A stretch of 64,000 nt of DNA, from contig OY282606.1 in assembly GCA_958298945.1 (NCBI GenBank), positions 71,039,622 through 71,103,621 of the forward strand, written 5' to 3'. Positions 1-13,249 of this stretch are shown here, in pieces. Position 1 is the stretch's first letter; the number at the start of each line of letters is the position of its first letter. A program made the translations under genes and the position numbers. This stretch comes from Atherix ibis. Lineage: Eukaryota > Arthropoda > Insecta > Diptera > Athericidae. The notes under the pieces are model-generated. The model worked only from the letters and a program-made list of their open reading frames with translations. It was not told the DNA's origin and did no database searches.

Positions 1-3000
1 AATTGCACTATCGCATATGTATTTTTAAAGTTTGAATTAATTTTCTAGAAGGAGTAATTGTGATCTTTCTACGATATTAATGCGCATACCATCTACATTA
101 GTAGGTAAAACTATTTTATGTAAGGTAGAAATATCAGCGTTTCACAACAAAAAGAAATGGGACCGCGTTAGTTAGAAATGGGACCCTGAGCAACAATGGT
201 ACAGATAAGAAAATAGTTCGAGTATTCAAAAGATTTTTTACCTGAAATTAACCTTAGAAAAATTAGGATTTTTTAGAAGAAAAAAAGTAAAGATAAAGGA
301 CAATACGAGCTTCTGATATTTAAAATACTAATCATTATAAAGAACTTATATACAAGGAATTTTTAAATATAAAATAAGAAACATTATGAATTCTTACTAA
401 TATGTTACACTATGAATAAATTTTAACGAAGTTTACGGATTACGTATGTACTTATTTACGTTATAATTATGGGTACTCGAATTGAAGGTTAATAACGTTC
501 AATGCCTTTTATTCATAAAAATAAATTAACAAGCAACTCAACACATCTCATGACAATCCATATATAGAAAACAAAATCTTATCAGTATATTGTTGATATT
601 TATTTAAAAAAAAATTAAAACATCTTTCAGATTATACAGAGAAACATGTGTGTCTATTGAGTTGACAATCATAAGTCATTTATTTTTATTTTTCCATTGT
701 TTGAACAAATAACATATTTCGAATTTTTATATAAGCATTCGTAAATAACTTATATTTTGTAAGTTATATTTTGACTTCCATTTGGAAATTATAATCATCA
801 ACATTAATTTAGCAATGCAAAAATACGGTTAATGGATGTCAGTCTAGCTTTGGAAACAAGTTTGAATTATTTTTTTGTTACTATTGAAATTATTTTTGGA
901 ATTTGTATATTGTCACCTTGAATATTAGGAAATTATAATTATCAACAACGGGTTTTTAGTTGTGTACTTCCCAGTTAACACCTTTTTTACCACTTTTGTA
1001 CTCTCTTTTTACTACACGTATCACAAAATGATACAAAATGTAATCCAGCAAAGAAACTTTAGATTTTCACTATCGTATTAAATCGACTGGAGATTATTTA
1101 TTTAGTATAATTGATAATAGAATATAAAATATTAACTGCGCTGAATATGTTGAACTAAGGCACGTTTATTCCAATATTCTTTTGGTAGATTTTTCGCGAA
1201 TTAAATTGAAAATGATTGTTAACTAATAATTCTGATTGCGCAAAAATCTTCCGAACAAATTAATTCCGAGGTTAACTTTTATTCTGATGGATAGTGACAC
1301 GCATGCTGTGAGTGGCTAAACCGCGACTAAACAGATTGGACAGAAATAATGGTGTGCAATGTACTGTTTGGAAATTGAAAGATTTTGTTGGGTGTCCGGA
1401 ATATTTAGCACTTGGGAGCGGGGTGGTGGTTAAAGATTTGATGCCTACAACGTGATCAATTGGTTCTGCTCTATAGCACAGTGACACTCAACAATCCATA
1501 ACGTTAATCAAATCGTTGTGCATATTTAATACTAAAAGATCAAGTGGAAAGCCATAAGTCAATAAGGCAAGTAGTTTTTTGTACACTAGTCTAACCATCC
1601 GTCGACCTTATGTAAACAATTTTTTTTAAATACAACACGATTACTGTAAGGAGAGGGGCAGAAAGGTCTATAGTTGTCAGCTGCGGCGTTTGTGCAAGCA
1701 TTCCACGTATTTCTCGAGCATGGGGATTTGGTGTCAACTGCTGGCAAAACTAGTAATCACTGTTGTTTTGATCGTACAAATTGTTCACACATGAATTTCC
1801 CCACACTCTTCTCGAGCATAAACTAAAGATAACCTCAGCAACAGATCGAATGTAGATCATTTAGTTCGGGCCATTTAATATTAGCTATATTAAATTATTA
1901 GGTGGTTCATAGCCCAATGAACTTTTAGTTGACGTATAAATTAAATATTTCCTATTAAATTTTGATTTGTTGATGTAAATTTTCTTTTGTGAATTTTATT
2001 AATCTCATCTTGATCATTCAGAATTTTTATGTTACGGCAATTGAATTATTTCATTCAGAAAATTTATATGAGTAGTTTGTTTTATCACTATTTATTACTA
2101 GATCCTATCAATCATTTAAATGAAATTAATCAGTTAATGGAGGCGAATTGGTCATAATTTATAAAATTATGTTCAAGATGATTGTTTAGTGCTAATTAAT
2201 TGGAGCTAATTTTCATTAGTATTTCTAATACAGGTTACTCGGTTTTCAAAAAATGCCGTATAAATTGAAATAGCTTAATTCGAGTCAACAATTCACATTA
2301 AATAAATTTAAATAATCCATACCTTAGACATTATTATTTATTTTTTTTATAAAATAAAAACGTATGTAAAGATATATTTTTAAATAAAAATTGATTGATA
2401 TAACAAGATTCTATACATAGCATAAATAACAAAAAAAAATTAAAATAAAAGTTTTTTATATTCTGTTTCATCTTCACTTGCTAATAACACGGCAGCTGTT
2501 TTTTGTTTGTTCGTTGTATATCTAGACTACTGCTAATTTGCGCAGTTTCAAGGGCTTAGTACTTATTGACAAAACTCCATGACAAAACGTAAAGTTCACT
2601 TTTGTGAATGAAATAATTATAAAACAAGTCTCAAACTATTGCAACTGTGACCCAAGCGTTTTTATTCGCATTTAATACACGAGACGATTGCTTTTATCGA
2701 AGCCTTCCATTGCTCTTGAGTTTAAGACATGATTAATAACCATAGGTTTCATCAGGCAATCACCTGAGGCATTGCTACATAAAAGAACAGAAATTTATTG
2801 CTTTGAAATCTTACATCCTGCCGCTGATCTCCCATTTCCAGACAAATATATCCTACGTGGCATTTTTTTAAGAACTGTTATGGTAGCCTTATCGATAGTA
2901 TTGATGATTTGGTCATTCCCAAAGAGGTGGCGCACAAAATGGATGGATTCTTCGTTCAGTTTGCTACCTCGAGTAGCCGGAAGATACCATGATCCGATGA

Positions 3001-3603
3001 CGGTTCGTCGAATCAACGGCGAAACCGACCGTACGATCATGCGATACGATATCATGCGACAATGATAAGTCTCTGTTAGGCGGTAAGGTTTAAGAGTTGT
3101 TCTGCTGAGCGAGGGATTCGTGTCTTTTTATCAGGTAAACTTTCACGATTGTTGCTCTTGATATCTGATTGTTTGGTTTGTCTAGTTAAGTTTGGGGTTG
3201 ATCAGTTTTACAGTATGGTTTATTATAAAAGAAAAAAAAACGATGTTAATAATCTTGTAATTTTTTAAATTATAATATTCAAAAAGGAGTTTTAAAAATA
3301 AGTTAATATCAATAGAAAAAAAATTTGAGTAGAAGTTGAAACTGTAAAAAAAATTTGGCAACAACATTGACAACTGAATAATAAGAATAAATTTTCAACA
3401 AAATAAATAAACTAAAATAATTACGCTTACTCTTCGCAAACTAATAATTTAAAAAAATAAATACTGATTTTCCCGGATAAGATCGAATAAATTGACTTTT
3501 ATTTCGTCTAACATCCACCATCATTGGTTAAATAAAAGGAATAGAAAAAAGTACGCAAATAAAAATAATTATAAAAGAAATTCAAGAAAATTGATGGTGC
3601 ACC
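1..3603. other. Unique AT-rich sequence, no gene recognised
   Basis: No transposon protein, RNA gene or convincing exon was seen. Two stretches, about 1240-1850 and 2440-3180, are visibly less AT-rich than their surroundings. Both strands of 2772-3065 are open (97 and 86 codons), which argues for composition rather than coding. They could be conserved non-coding sequence or old exons; the sequence alone cannot decide. Confidence 0.5.
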
Positions 3604-3693
3604 ATATAATATAGAAAGGAAAAAAGAAGCTTTTCTATATAGAATAGAAAGGAAAAAGAAGCTTATCATATAATATAGAAAGGAAAAAAGAAG
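3604..3693. repeat. Purine-rich short tandem repeat, about 3 copies
   Basis: A 26-33 bp unit built on TATAGAAAGGAAAAAAGAAG occurs at 3604, about 3636 and 3668. The first and third copies are near identical and the middle copy is shorter and altered. It lies just upstream of an R1-clade remnant, but no link is shown. Confidence 0.75.
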
Positions 3694-4082
3694 AACAACA
3701 GCAGAATTTACGATAATAGCAGAATCATCTCTCGAAACAACCTGGGAGTACTGCACTACGAGGGCCACTCCAAATATATTTTGGCCTGCGCTGTGCCATA
3801 TGGCAGAATTGGGGATATGCCAGGAAGAGATGGATCAGCTAGGTTTCTCCCACCAACGTTGACGGCCGACTCCACCTTTTTTTCTCTTTTTTTGTTTTCT
3901 CTTTCAAAATTTTTTTAAATATTATTTTCGATCAATTTTCACCTTCCGAATTCTTATACCTTTCCCCCTCAATTGCTATTCCTTCCCTTTTTGACTAGAT
4001 ATCTTCTTTTTAGTTTTGTTTTGTATTTTTGTAGTTTTCATCATTCTTTTTTTTCTTTCTTCGCGGGTCTTTATGTTCTGGA

Positions 4083-5405
4083 ATGATTTTTTTTCTGTTT
4101 ATAGTGAATGTGGGAGCATGTCTGCGACAAGTATGCGTAGCTGAACCATGTATGGTCGTCCAAGACTATACTCCTGTAGAGAGCAATGGGAGGGTTGTTC
4201 GGCAGATAGTGCGTGGCCCCGCCATCGGGAATATGATGATGAATGGTCTTTTGGTGCAGTTGGAAGAGGCTGGTTGCGGTGTGATCGCATATGCGGATGA
4301 TTTTCTACTTTTGTTTGAGGGGGTGGGGGTAGTAGGTCTGCAGTAGAGATAGCGGGAAGCCGCTATATGCAGATGGTGTCTGAATGTGGGAATAGAATGG
4401 GAATGAATGTTTCCGAAAGGAAAGCATTGTGTATGCTGTTGAAGGGTTTTCAGAGGCGGTCGGGGTCCGATACGCGCTGGAAGTACGGTACCTTGGAGTA
4501 AAGGTTAGGGAGAGGCTGAATTTCCGGCCTCACTTACAACATCTAAGGGAGCGCGTGGCCGGTTTGGTTCGCATTTTGGTGCGAGTATTTCGTAAAGAAT
4601 GGGGACTTCGATCCAGAGCGGTGAAAGTTCTGTATAAGAGTGTGTTTGTTCCGTGTGCAATGTATGCGTCGTGTGTGTGGGCTGACATTATGCGCCACCA
4701 GTATGCAAGGGTAGGCATAAATTCTCGTGTCAACCGAGGCGATGCAGGTTCTCATGGCAGAAATTCCATGGGACCTGAAGGTGCTGCGTGAAAGTATCTA
4801 CCACCGTCTACGGCGAGGCATCCCGCTTGCTGGTTGTCCGATCCTGAACAGAATGTATGAAATTTGGCAACGTCGATGCGATGAGAGTGTGAATGGTGCG
4901 TGAATGAGTGTGTGAATGACACGCAAGGTGGCTACAACCGATTGAAAGACCGAGGTCGATTCCGATTGACTTTCGGGTCTTGGCGAACCCGCGTACCTAA
5001 GCTGCCTTAGCGGTGCCTAGTGATTTACAAGATTCGTGACCGTAGCTCAATGAGCGGAGTACAAACCGAAGTACTCTTAAAACAAAAATTTGTACTACGG
5101 GAATCGTGGTGCCCCACGGTATTGGAACACACTCTACCCGAAAATGGTGAGGTGCTTAAGCAGCAACGTAGTGACTGTAGTTGAAACCCATATCGCGAGG
5201 ACGGTCTACGGATGGCTGGTGGAAGATACTGGTAATTATCTCAGGAACTGTCATTGCTTATGACAGTAGAAGCTTAGATAGGCCTCGCTAATAGCAGTTG
5301 GAGTAATAAGCTTGTAACTGGTTACTGACTGTAAACTGCCAGTAATGGTGGTGCGTTGATTGAGCGTAACTCAATCCCTATGGTCGTAGGCGACTCGTGG
5401 TTTTA
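4083..5405 (+). mobile_element. R1-clade (TRAS-like) non-LTR retrotransposon, 5' truncated remnant
   Basis: The plus strand encodes the palm and thumb of a non-LTR reverse transcriptase and the tail of the element. At 4195-4320 the reading has RGPAIGNMMMNGLL followed by AYADDFLLLFEG, the YADD catalytic box. After a frame break, 4429-4700 reads RYLGVKVRERLNFRPHLQHL and later VLYKSVFVPCAMYASCVWAD, the conserved block after the RT palm in R1/TRAS elements. A further shift near 4700 leads to AEIPWDLKVLRESIYHRLRR (about 4750-4810) and CPILNRMYEIWQRRCDES. The endonuclease and fingers are missing. The last 500 bases look like 3' UTR. The terminal part, about 5360-5405, recurs in reverse orientation at 37885, which supports it as the true 3' end of the family. 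At least two frame breaks make this copy dead. It is less AT-rich than its flanks. Confidence 0.85.
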
Positions 5406-5695
5406 TGTTTAAAGATAAGTAAGTCACGTTAAATAATATATTATATACTCCTGTAGAACTTCACGTCCATGAAATTTTAATTTTTATCGTAAATTTTAAT
5501 ACCTTCCCATCCTTTTTAACACCCAAAGAATTCTTCTCAAAATTTTTCTATACCATAACAGATCTGACTCGCCTTGTCTTCGTTAAACGCTTAGTTCGGG
5601 ATATAAGATCCTTCTTCAATTATTTTGCATAGCTCTTCAGAATATTCTTTAGCCATATTTTCATCAGCTGACACCGTTTCGCCTGTTGCTGTAAG

Positions 5696-5729
5696 TTTTT
5701 GTAAGAAAAATATATTTTTCTTACAAAAA
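5696..5729. repeat. 34-bp perfect palindrome
   Basis: Arms TTTTTGTAAGAAAAA and its exact complement meet around a central TATA, giving 34 bases identical to their own reverse complement. No flanking transposon ends were recognised. Confidence 0.9.
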
Positions 5730-8353
5730 GAATTTAAAAAAATATAATTTACGCAAGAGCCGTTGCTAGAACGGAAACAAATCCAAATTTTTTATTCTAC
5801 AAAATTTTGAATTTTTTGCACTTTCACATTTGCAACCATGTAAATACGTACAACTAAAATTGAATTTGCAACAATTTCTCAGAAATTGTATATATACTTT
5901 ATCATTCCAGTTTTATAACAATCTCTCTCAATAACAGAGCTTATCAGTAGCACACTTCAAAAAATTTCGAATATACACATAACACCATTGAATTTTGGAA
6001 AGAGTATCAAAAACTGGTAAAGCTTTTATTACTCATTTTATTTACGCCAAATTATATGCATTTGGTCACATGTTAATATGCATTGGAAATTGCTATAAAT
6101 TTTTTAAAGTAAGCTTATCTGATAACAGGCCAATCAAACATTAAGTACGCGAAGAAAATATCAAATAATTTTTTCATTTATTCCTTTGTCATTTAAAATT
6201 ATAATTTTTCCGTTTAATATAAATTTTATAAATGTAATAGACTATCTGAGGTACTTTGATATTTTCCCTATAAAATTATAGATCTTCAATGCACTACGCT
6301 GGGGTCTTATATTCTACTATAAAGAACTTATCCGTAAATATTCCGTTATATTTCGATGTTCCCATCATATTGGATTGACTATAAGTTCTGTTAAGTTTTT
6401 AAATTTTGTTTCATAAGATTTATTCTTACTTTTTACTATCTACTAGCTCACAAATTACACTTTTAATTTTAAAATAATTATTTAACACAAATTAATTGGG
6501 TTTATTTTAGACTTTGTATTTTAATTGCGTATAATTTAATATTAAAGTTTGAAACTTAAAAGATGCATTAAATTTATTCATTTCTGAAAGATATCGATCG
6601 TATACTTTATGAATTTTCCCATATTTTCGTCAAAATCCATTTATGATGGGTTCTTTGAAAAGTATTCAAAAAAATATATCTTATCTAACAATTTATTTAA
6701 GACTGCTTTTGTGATTTATTTATTTAAATTTTGGAAAGTCAAAAATATTAAAATTGAATATTTTCCTACTAATTCAAAATTTATATCGTCGCCGAAATAG
6801 TTTCAAAAACCAATTGAAAATATTTTTAATAAAAATTAATGCGATTTACTAAATATTATAGAATATACGATCATAATTTTATAACTATTCATGAATTATA
6901 TATTTTTTAAATAATAAAATGAACCAAGTTCCGAAAATAAATCAGTTCAAAATTAATTCAGAAATTTAAGTATACTCGAACAAATACCAAACATGCCTTT
7001 TTAATGGAAAATATTTTCTATTTAAATACGTTAATGCATAATTTAGTTAGACCGTAGTTGTAATGCATACTAAAATCTGATTTTGTAAATTATTCTGGAT
7101 AAATTTTTTAGTTGAGATTGTTAGAACAAAATGACCACCATATTCGCATTTGGATATTTTCTCTTAAATCAAAGTTTTCAAAAACACTACTCACGTTCAC
7201 ATGAAGCTATTCACGACCAAAAATTTTATATGCAATGAATTTTATTGGAAGGTTTAACTATAATTACTACAAATATCCCTATTATTATAATTTTTTCTAG
7301 TATTGATTTTTATGGTTACTATTATTATTACTGTTATTGTTTGAGAATTGTTTATCGTCAAACAGTTTGGAAAGCATACAATTTTCAACACCAAAAACTA
7401 CTAGAAAATTAAGTAAGAAAAAATTCATAATTGCAAATAACTACAAATTTTTTACACTAAATTTAAGTATCTCTAAACGTATTATATATAATAGAAATGT
7501 TCATAGTTTTATTTTTAAAATTGCAAAACTCTTTAAATAAATTGGAAATGGTGGCTATGTTAAAATGGATTCGTGTTCAGAATTTTGATGAGAAATGTTG
7601 ATCCGCAGAAATTTGAAATTTTACTTGGTGGTCGGTGGTAGTTTTGCTTTGAAAATCATAATTTGTAAAATAGAATAAATAGTAACCAGAATATATACTT
7701 GAGAAAGGAAAAAAGCATGAAAATTCATTGGTCGTACTATGGGGATGATTCACAATTGGTCATGTTATATCTGAAAAAGGGCGATGAAAATAATGGTGGC
7801 GGTGTCGGATTTACAATATCCCAAAATACTACATATTTAGATACAATAGGAAAATTCCATGTTTTCCTTCGATTAGATATGGTATTTGAACAAACGATAA
7901 ATTTCTTATAGCACAGATTCAAACATTTAAACGGACAAGTTGACATGACATTTTGAAAGAATTGAAATTAATCTAACACAAATCCTGACGGTCATGGGAA
8001 TTTCAACATTTTAAAAGTAGACAGCGAAAAATATATATTTTGTATCTTATTTTAAGAGTAAATAATAGTAATTGTTTATTTCCATATTTTACCAGTTATT
8101 TGTATGACTTTTAATATGAAAATCAGCTCATCAATACCGAACTAGGAATATTCCGAATTTGTCATATGTTTAGTTAGGCACAATCATTGAAAAAAATTTG
8201 GTGTAGATTAAATAATTATAATTTATAAAATAGTTGAGGTAAGGAACTATCGTTAAACGCATGATGTATTGTTCGGGTCCATATCCACTTGAACTATGAC
8301 TTTCGAAAACATCGCAATCATAATTTATTCAATTTAATTTTTAATATGCAGTA

Positions 8354-8403
8354 TTAGATAGTCTTAAACTTTAATTCTTTAGATAGTCTTAAACTTTAAT
8401 TCA
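8354..8403. repeat. Tandem duplication, 2 x 25 bp
   Basis: The unit beginning TTAGATAGTCTTAAACTTTA occurs twice in direct, immediate tandem (8354 and 8379). Confidence 0.85.
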
Positions 8404-9899
8404 AACTATTAGTAACAAATCTTAAAAAAGACTATGTTTTGTTTTAAATGATAATAACTAAATATCATCGTTCTAGGGTGACAAATGAGTTTGTTAACTT
8501 TTGAAACTTTTCACCGACTATTTTCTAGTTGGAAGCAGTAATCAAAATATTTCCCATTTTGTGTGTCTGACCTAATTTCAAAATGACCATACCAAACCTT
8601 TTTTGTACTCAATTATTTTGTAAGGTCACCGAATAAGTTTGTTAACTTTTCACAAATTTCCATTGAACATTTTCTAATGGTAAGTGTTACGCAGTGCCAA
8701 AAAAAAATGTCTAGTGTTGCCAGTGTGACATTTTTATAAACTGAAGCTCTTCTGTGTTTTAGTAATTATCACAAAATGAGGTGTACTATCAAAATTGTGA
8801 ATTGGAAATTTTCTAACTTTAAGTATGATGCATTGAGCAAAAAAATTTTCAAGTTTCGCTAGTATAACTTTCAAACTGAAATGGAAGGCAAATGTTTGAA
8901 AAAAATTTTACGACCACCAAATGGGGATATTTATTTTTGAAATTTTGTATTTCCAGGTATGCCCAGTGACAATAAAAATCTTTTTTTTCCAGTTTCACAT
9001 AGTCCCAATCTGAGGTTGAAAGTAAGTACAAATCTTGTTTTGCATTAAAAATTACAAAATTAATTTATCAAAATTTTTTGTTTCAATGATTGATTATATT
9101 TTATCAGCTTTAAGTTTTTCTATATATTTTAAATATTTATTAGTTTCAATTGTTATTCATTTGTAACCATAAATTGATGCTAATTTATCATTATAAATTT
9201 TTATAGCAACATAAAAGTGTTGTTTTTCCGTTTCCGATTGATTATTTTAGGATTCTCAGAATTTGAGTGCATGAATAAATTCAAATTCCTGTTGTTTTTC
9301 TCCTGAATTAATTTTTGTTTTCTTCAAATACTAGTAAATGGGTGGCAACAACAGATTTGATGATATTACGGGTTTCTCAAAAACGTTTTATACTTTAAAT
9401 ATAATGTATTCCTTTTAAAAATTAAGCAAATTTTCTAAAGTTTATTAGCGTATCAATTTTTCAATATTCGATCATTTTAGCCACTTTTTGGAGACTTCTT
9501 AATGAATCAATCATTCACATTTTATTGATAAATGAAAGAATAAGTTGCTCCAGGTTTTAGTACTCTTACATGCTGATATTTTTAAAAGGCCATTTAAATT
9601 TTTATTCGTTAAGCCCCTTTACCATTAAAAATATGTAAATATAAAAAAGTGTAAAGAAAATTTAAATGCCATTTTGGAAGTATTTATTTTTCATTAATGG
9701 TTAATTTATCAAAGTAATTATCTACGAGTATCTTGCAATTATAATATTTAAACATTTTTTCACTAGATCCTTCTGGATAATGATTTTTAATATCCCCAAT
9801 TTATTGAAAATGCCTCGATAGCTCCAACATATTCAAGGCTCCTATCGACGCCTACATTCCACCTTAATTAATTTCCTAACTTTTACTATAAAAATAAAC

Positions 9900-10930
9900 A
9901 TAATTTGAATTGACATTGGTCGAAATCCACCATATAATTCTTATTTATAATAGCATCTGTGTACCTGACTATCCACTCCATAATCTCATCAAATCCATTA
10001 TCAATACCCCGCGTTTCCGAATCATCTGTAACATACACAAAAATATATCTGCCATTTGTTTTATGATTCTGGACTACCCCTCCATAGAATGGAAACTATT
10101 GTTGAAAGTAAAGTTGATAGTGCTTACATTCCTTAGTAGACATAAAAGAGCCAATACAGTTCCGTCCTTTAACAGGAAGTTTTTTCTTGAGGAGTTGAAC
10201 GGGCACAACGGTAATTTTATTTTGGTTATTAATGCTACAGCCGATGATAGCGCGTTATTAAATTTCATGGCTCCAAAATACGTGGACTTCATTATGGCGT
10301 CTCTCCCTACAAGGCAGCTCTACATATCCGGTGAACTTAAGCTATTAATTCAAGCCGCCCAACAATTATTGAATCACTCAGTGCTGAGTGGGATATGACA
10401 TAACCTACTAAACAATAGAGGTGTTGAGTTACGTAGGTGGACTGGACATCTTGGAATTTAGAGCAAAGCATGCGCTAATCGCTTGGCGGTAGAAATTCTT
10501 TACTATGCAGTGCTTATAGTCATCCCAAACATGCCTCGTCGACTAGCGAAATGGTTGACTATACCTCTAACGATTTGTATATACGCAAAATAAGTGCAGA
10601 AGCAGGACTTTCTTATCAAGCTATTAGTTAAAAATCAACAAATTAGCTTACTCAAAAACTATACAAAAATTCTGGGGTAGAATACGGTTTGCTCATATCG
10701 CCATAATTTACTTTTTTTCAACCATACTCGTCCTGTCTGCAAATCGTATGGCACTAAGCGCTCTTTACAATATCTATTCAATTATAATCTCAAAGCTACA
10801 TCCATACTAAAAATTTCTTTTCGATCTGTATTCCGCTAATTTTGGAGCCTCATTACCCATTAAAACCTTTTCCAAGCCCTCCTTATAATTTTCTTTTTAA
10901 AAAAACTAACGTTACCCTATCTACTATCTT
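9900..10930 (+). mobile_element. Non-LTR retrotransposon remnant, RNase H-containing 3' part
   Basis: An open stretch at 9910-10398 (162 codons) is followed by broken frames. About 10060-10200 reads DYPSIEWKLLLKVKL and FNRKFFLEELNGHNG and aligns with the segment at 15940-16060. Around 10230-10370 the pattern AxxDDS, APKYVDF, then GELKLLIQAAQQLL matches the layout of a retrotransposon RNase H, where an acidic YTDGS-like start is followed by an AE-L-A helix. VELRRWTGHLGI (about 10418) then resembles the RNase H histidine motif. IPNMPRRLAKWL (about 10525) recurs near 19165, and RPVCKSYGTKRSLQYLFN (about 10730) resembles the terminal zinc-knuckle region of Jockey/I elements. I infer a degraded I- or Jockey-like copy without its RT. 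Confidence 0.65.
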
Positions 10931-10939
10931 TTTACCAGT

Positions 10940-11465
10940 TTCTTATTGAAAACGAATAATGCTTGTAACATGAAGTCACCAAATCGCTTTATGGGTGTGA
11001 TGCTTTAAAGCGGCTCTTGACACATATCTAAAGTATGGTATCTTATATAAAAACAACTCTATAGGCTTTACAAGTTAGGACTTGTTCACCCAAACAAAAT
11101 ACGGCGTGTTCTTTATTTATTTTAATTGTTTTAAGTAACAGTGGTACTGAAATGTAAATTCTAATCGCCACAATACTAAAAGTTATTTGGTGACTAGGTG
11201 CGCTTAGCCATATTTGAACTTGAGTACGTTTGCGTTCTTGTTGCAAATCGTCTTGATTGCGCCAAAACAGAACACAAAAAGGTGGTATATATTTTTTTAT
11301 TTTAAATGGGCAATTCTTACCACATATGAAATAGAGACTTAATTTTATTGTAAAATATTTTGTTTAAATTCGTTCAGATTTTGCGATTTCGAATGGACTA
11401 ATGTTGTTTTGTGTTATTCAACTTTATATAAATTCAAAAACAAATATACTTAGTACAAACAGAAA
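10940..11465. other. Spacer between two non-LTR remnants
   Basis: AT-rich sequence without a recognised gene. It may contain the 3' UTR of the element on its left. The short ORFs on the minus strand look like chance readings. Confidence 0.4.
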
Positions 11466-11469
11466 CTTA

Positions 11470-13240
11470 ACCGACTACTACGTGCACTGAATATGGAAAT
11501 TAGAAAACAATATAATGAACGGCATGAAATTTATACAAGATCGGTTAGTGACAATATTTCTTTATGGGAAACCACTAGACGAATACTCTAGTATAAAATA
11601 ACATCACACCCACTGAAACAAAATACCGATAACTGGGGAAAAACAGACAAAGAAAAAGCCGAAGTATTTGTAAATACTTGTGCTCCACATGATGATATAG
11701 AAGACAAATCGCAAACTAACAAAATTATTAAGGAACTAATGTTTCTAGTCCCTATGAGTGTTCCTCACAAAAATTTTTTAGCCCTCGGAGATTAAATCGA
11801 CTCTTCTGCGCCTTCCTAATAAAAAGCTCCCCGTTATGATCTAATAACAGCTCCTATTCTGAAGCAAATTTCCCGAAAAGTTTTAATTTTAATCAAATAT
11901 ATTTTTAATATTATCCTGCGTACAACCTATTTTTACTTACTCTGGAAATTTTCTGTAATTAAAATGATTCCTCAACCAAATAAACCCATTGATTCTCCTT
12001 CCTCCTATCAGTGTCTTACCAATTCTTAATGAGATATTTGGAAAAACTTCTATTAAAACGACTCTACCCAGTCCTAGTTAATGAAAAAATTATTTCTGAT
12101 CACCAATTTGGCTTCCGATCTGAACACTCCACTATCCAGCAATGTCATCGCATTGTTGATCATATTGCATCCTTTCTTGAGAGGAAAGAGTATTGCCCAA
12201 GAGTGTTTGTTCCTTCAACTCAAGAGCTTTCTTTCGGAGACTCAAGAGCTTTCTTCCTTCAACATAAATTCATATCTCTCCCAACTACATTTCCAAATTG
12301 CAATTAACTCAGAATCCTCGAAAATATATCCTATTCTAGCCGGAGTCCCACAAGGCAGTATCCATGTTCCCATTTTATATAATACTTATACCCATGTCAT
12401 GGGTCCCATTTTATATAATATTTATACCCATCTGATCCTAATACTATCATTACAACTTATGCAGACGATGCGGCCATACTTGCTACCCATACAAATCGTG
12501 ACATAGATTCTAACAATTTACAATCCCATATCCACAACCTTCAATCCTGGTTTAAGAGATGGGAGTGAAGGTAAATGAACAGAAGCGTGCTCACATTACT
12601 TTCACACTTTTTAAAGGAAAACGTACCCCTTTATACCTTAATAGCAATATGATTCCACAATATGATAAAGTGCGTTATTTGTGACTTTACCTGGATAAGA
12701 GACTAACATGGAACCCACATACTAGACTTCTTAGACTACTGGACAAACGCTGGAAACTTACAATGAAAAGTAAACTTCTAATCTACAATACAATTATAAA
12801 ACCTATTTGGACATATGGAATTGAACTTTGGGGTTCAACGAAACGTTCCAATTCCTATTGCGTCCACGCCTTACAATCCAAGATCCTTCGTAAAATTTTT
12901 GATGCCCCCTTTTATGTTCATAACAACGTAATACATCGTGATCTAAATGTTCCCTTTGTTCAGGACCTGAGCATTTTCCGCTATGAAAAATTTTACTCCC
13001 GTTTATCCTTTCATCATAATCCACTTGTGAGAGAATTGTCCTGTACTATCCTTCCCGGAAACACTCATCGGAGACTTAAGAGACAATGGCCTAGAGAGTT
13101 TCTAGAGGAATCTAACTTTTATTAATTGGAGAACCGCCGATGGGTGTTTAATCCCACTTCATGATAACAAGATTGTAAATTAAAATGTTATGTAAAACTG
13201 CTTGTTATAATAAAATTGTAGTTGCAGATAAAAAAAAAAT
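11470..13240 (+). mobile_element. Jockey-clade non-LTR retrotransposon, 5' truncated and inactive
   Basis: About 11490-11740 reads the pre-RT linker of Jockey elements, with ISLWETTRRIL and NWGKTDKEKAEVFVN. The RT fingers follow near 11790 (LPNKKAP and YDLITAPILKQ). At 12030-12200 it reads LEKLLLKRLYPVLVNEKIIS, DHQFGFRSEHSTIQQ and a helix to FLERKEY. AGVPQGSI (about 12340) and TYADDAAILATHT (about 12450) are RT blocks, and the latter is the catalytic YADD. IKPIWTYGIELWGSTKRSNS and the thumb through FLEESNFY stop at 13123-13125. A 3' UTR ends in an A-rich tail near 13230-13245 after AATAAAA-like signals. Several frameshifts, an internal loss after FLERKEY and two small tandem duplications (12218-12262, 12369-12433) inactivate it. 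The 41.2-kb copy is the same family. Confidence 0.9.
12763..13125 (+). pseudogene. Jockey reverse transcriptase C-terminal part
   Basis: This is the longest uninterrupted part of the 11.5-13.2 kb Jockey copy, 120 codons with its natural stop. It begins in the thumb (KSKLLIYNTIIKPIWTYGIE) and includes LQSKILRKIFDAPFYVHNN, HRDLNVPFVQDL and the basic C-terminus RRLKRQWPREFLEESNFY. It has no zinc knuckle after the thumb, as is normal for Jockey ORF2. Upstream parts of the same ORF lie in other frames. Confidence 0.85.
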
Positions 13241-13249
13241 TCAAAAAAT

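Larger units (their letters stand above)
5406..9890. other. AT-rich unique sequence with small repeats
   Basis: No gene or recognisable transposon protein was found over about 4.5 kb. It holds a perfect palindrome (5696-5729), a 25-bp tandem duplication (8354-8403), and a degenerate repetition around 8480-8690 in which a segment with AGTTTGTTAACTTTT and a following TTTCTAATGGTAAG-like segment recur about 155 bp apart. ORFs here are short and have the composition of random AT-rich DNA. Confidence 0.5.

Noticed and set aside
2772..3065. 97-codon plus ORF with an 86-codon ORF on the opposite strand
   Set aside because: Both strands are open, no family is recognisable, and there are no credible splice partners. 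More likely the result of lower AT content than a gene.
7699..7946. Possible extra copy of the non-LTR family (a FKHLNGQVDMT-like reading near 7915)
   Set aside because: Only about ten residues match the 16-kb copy and the flanks do not, so it may be chance.
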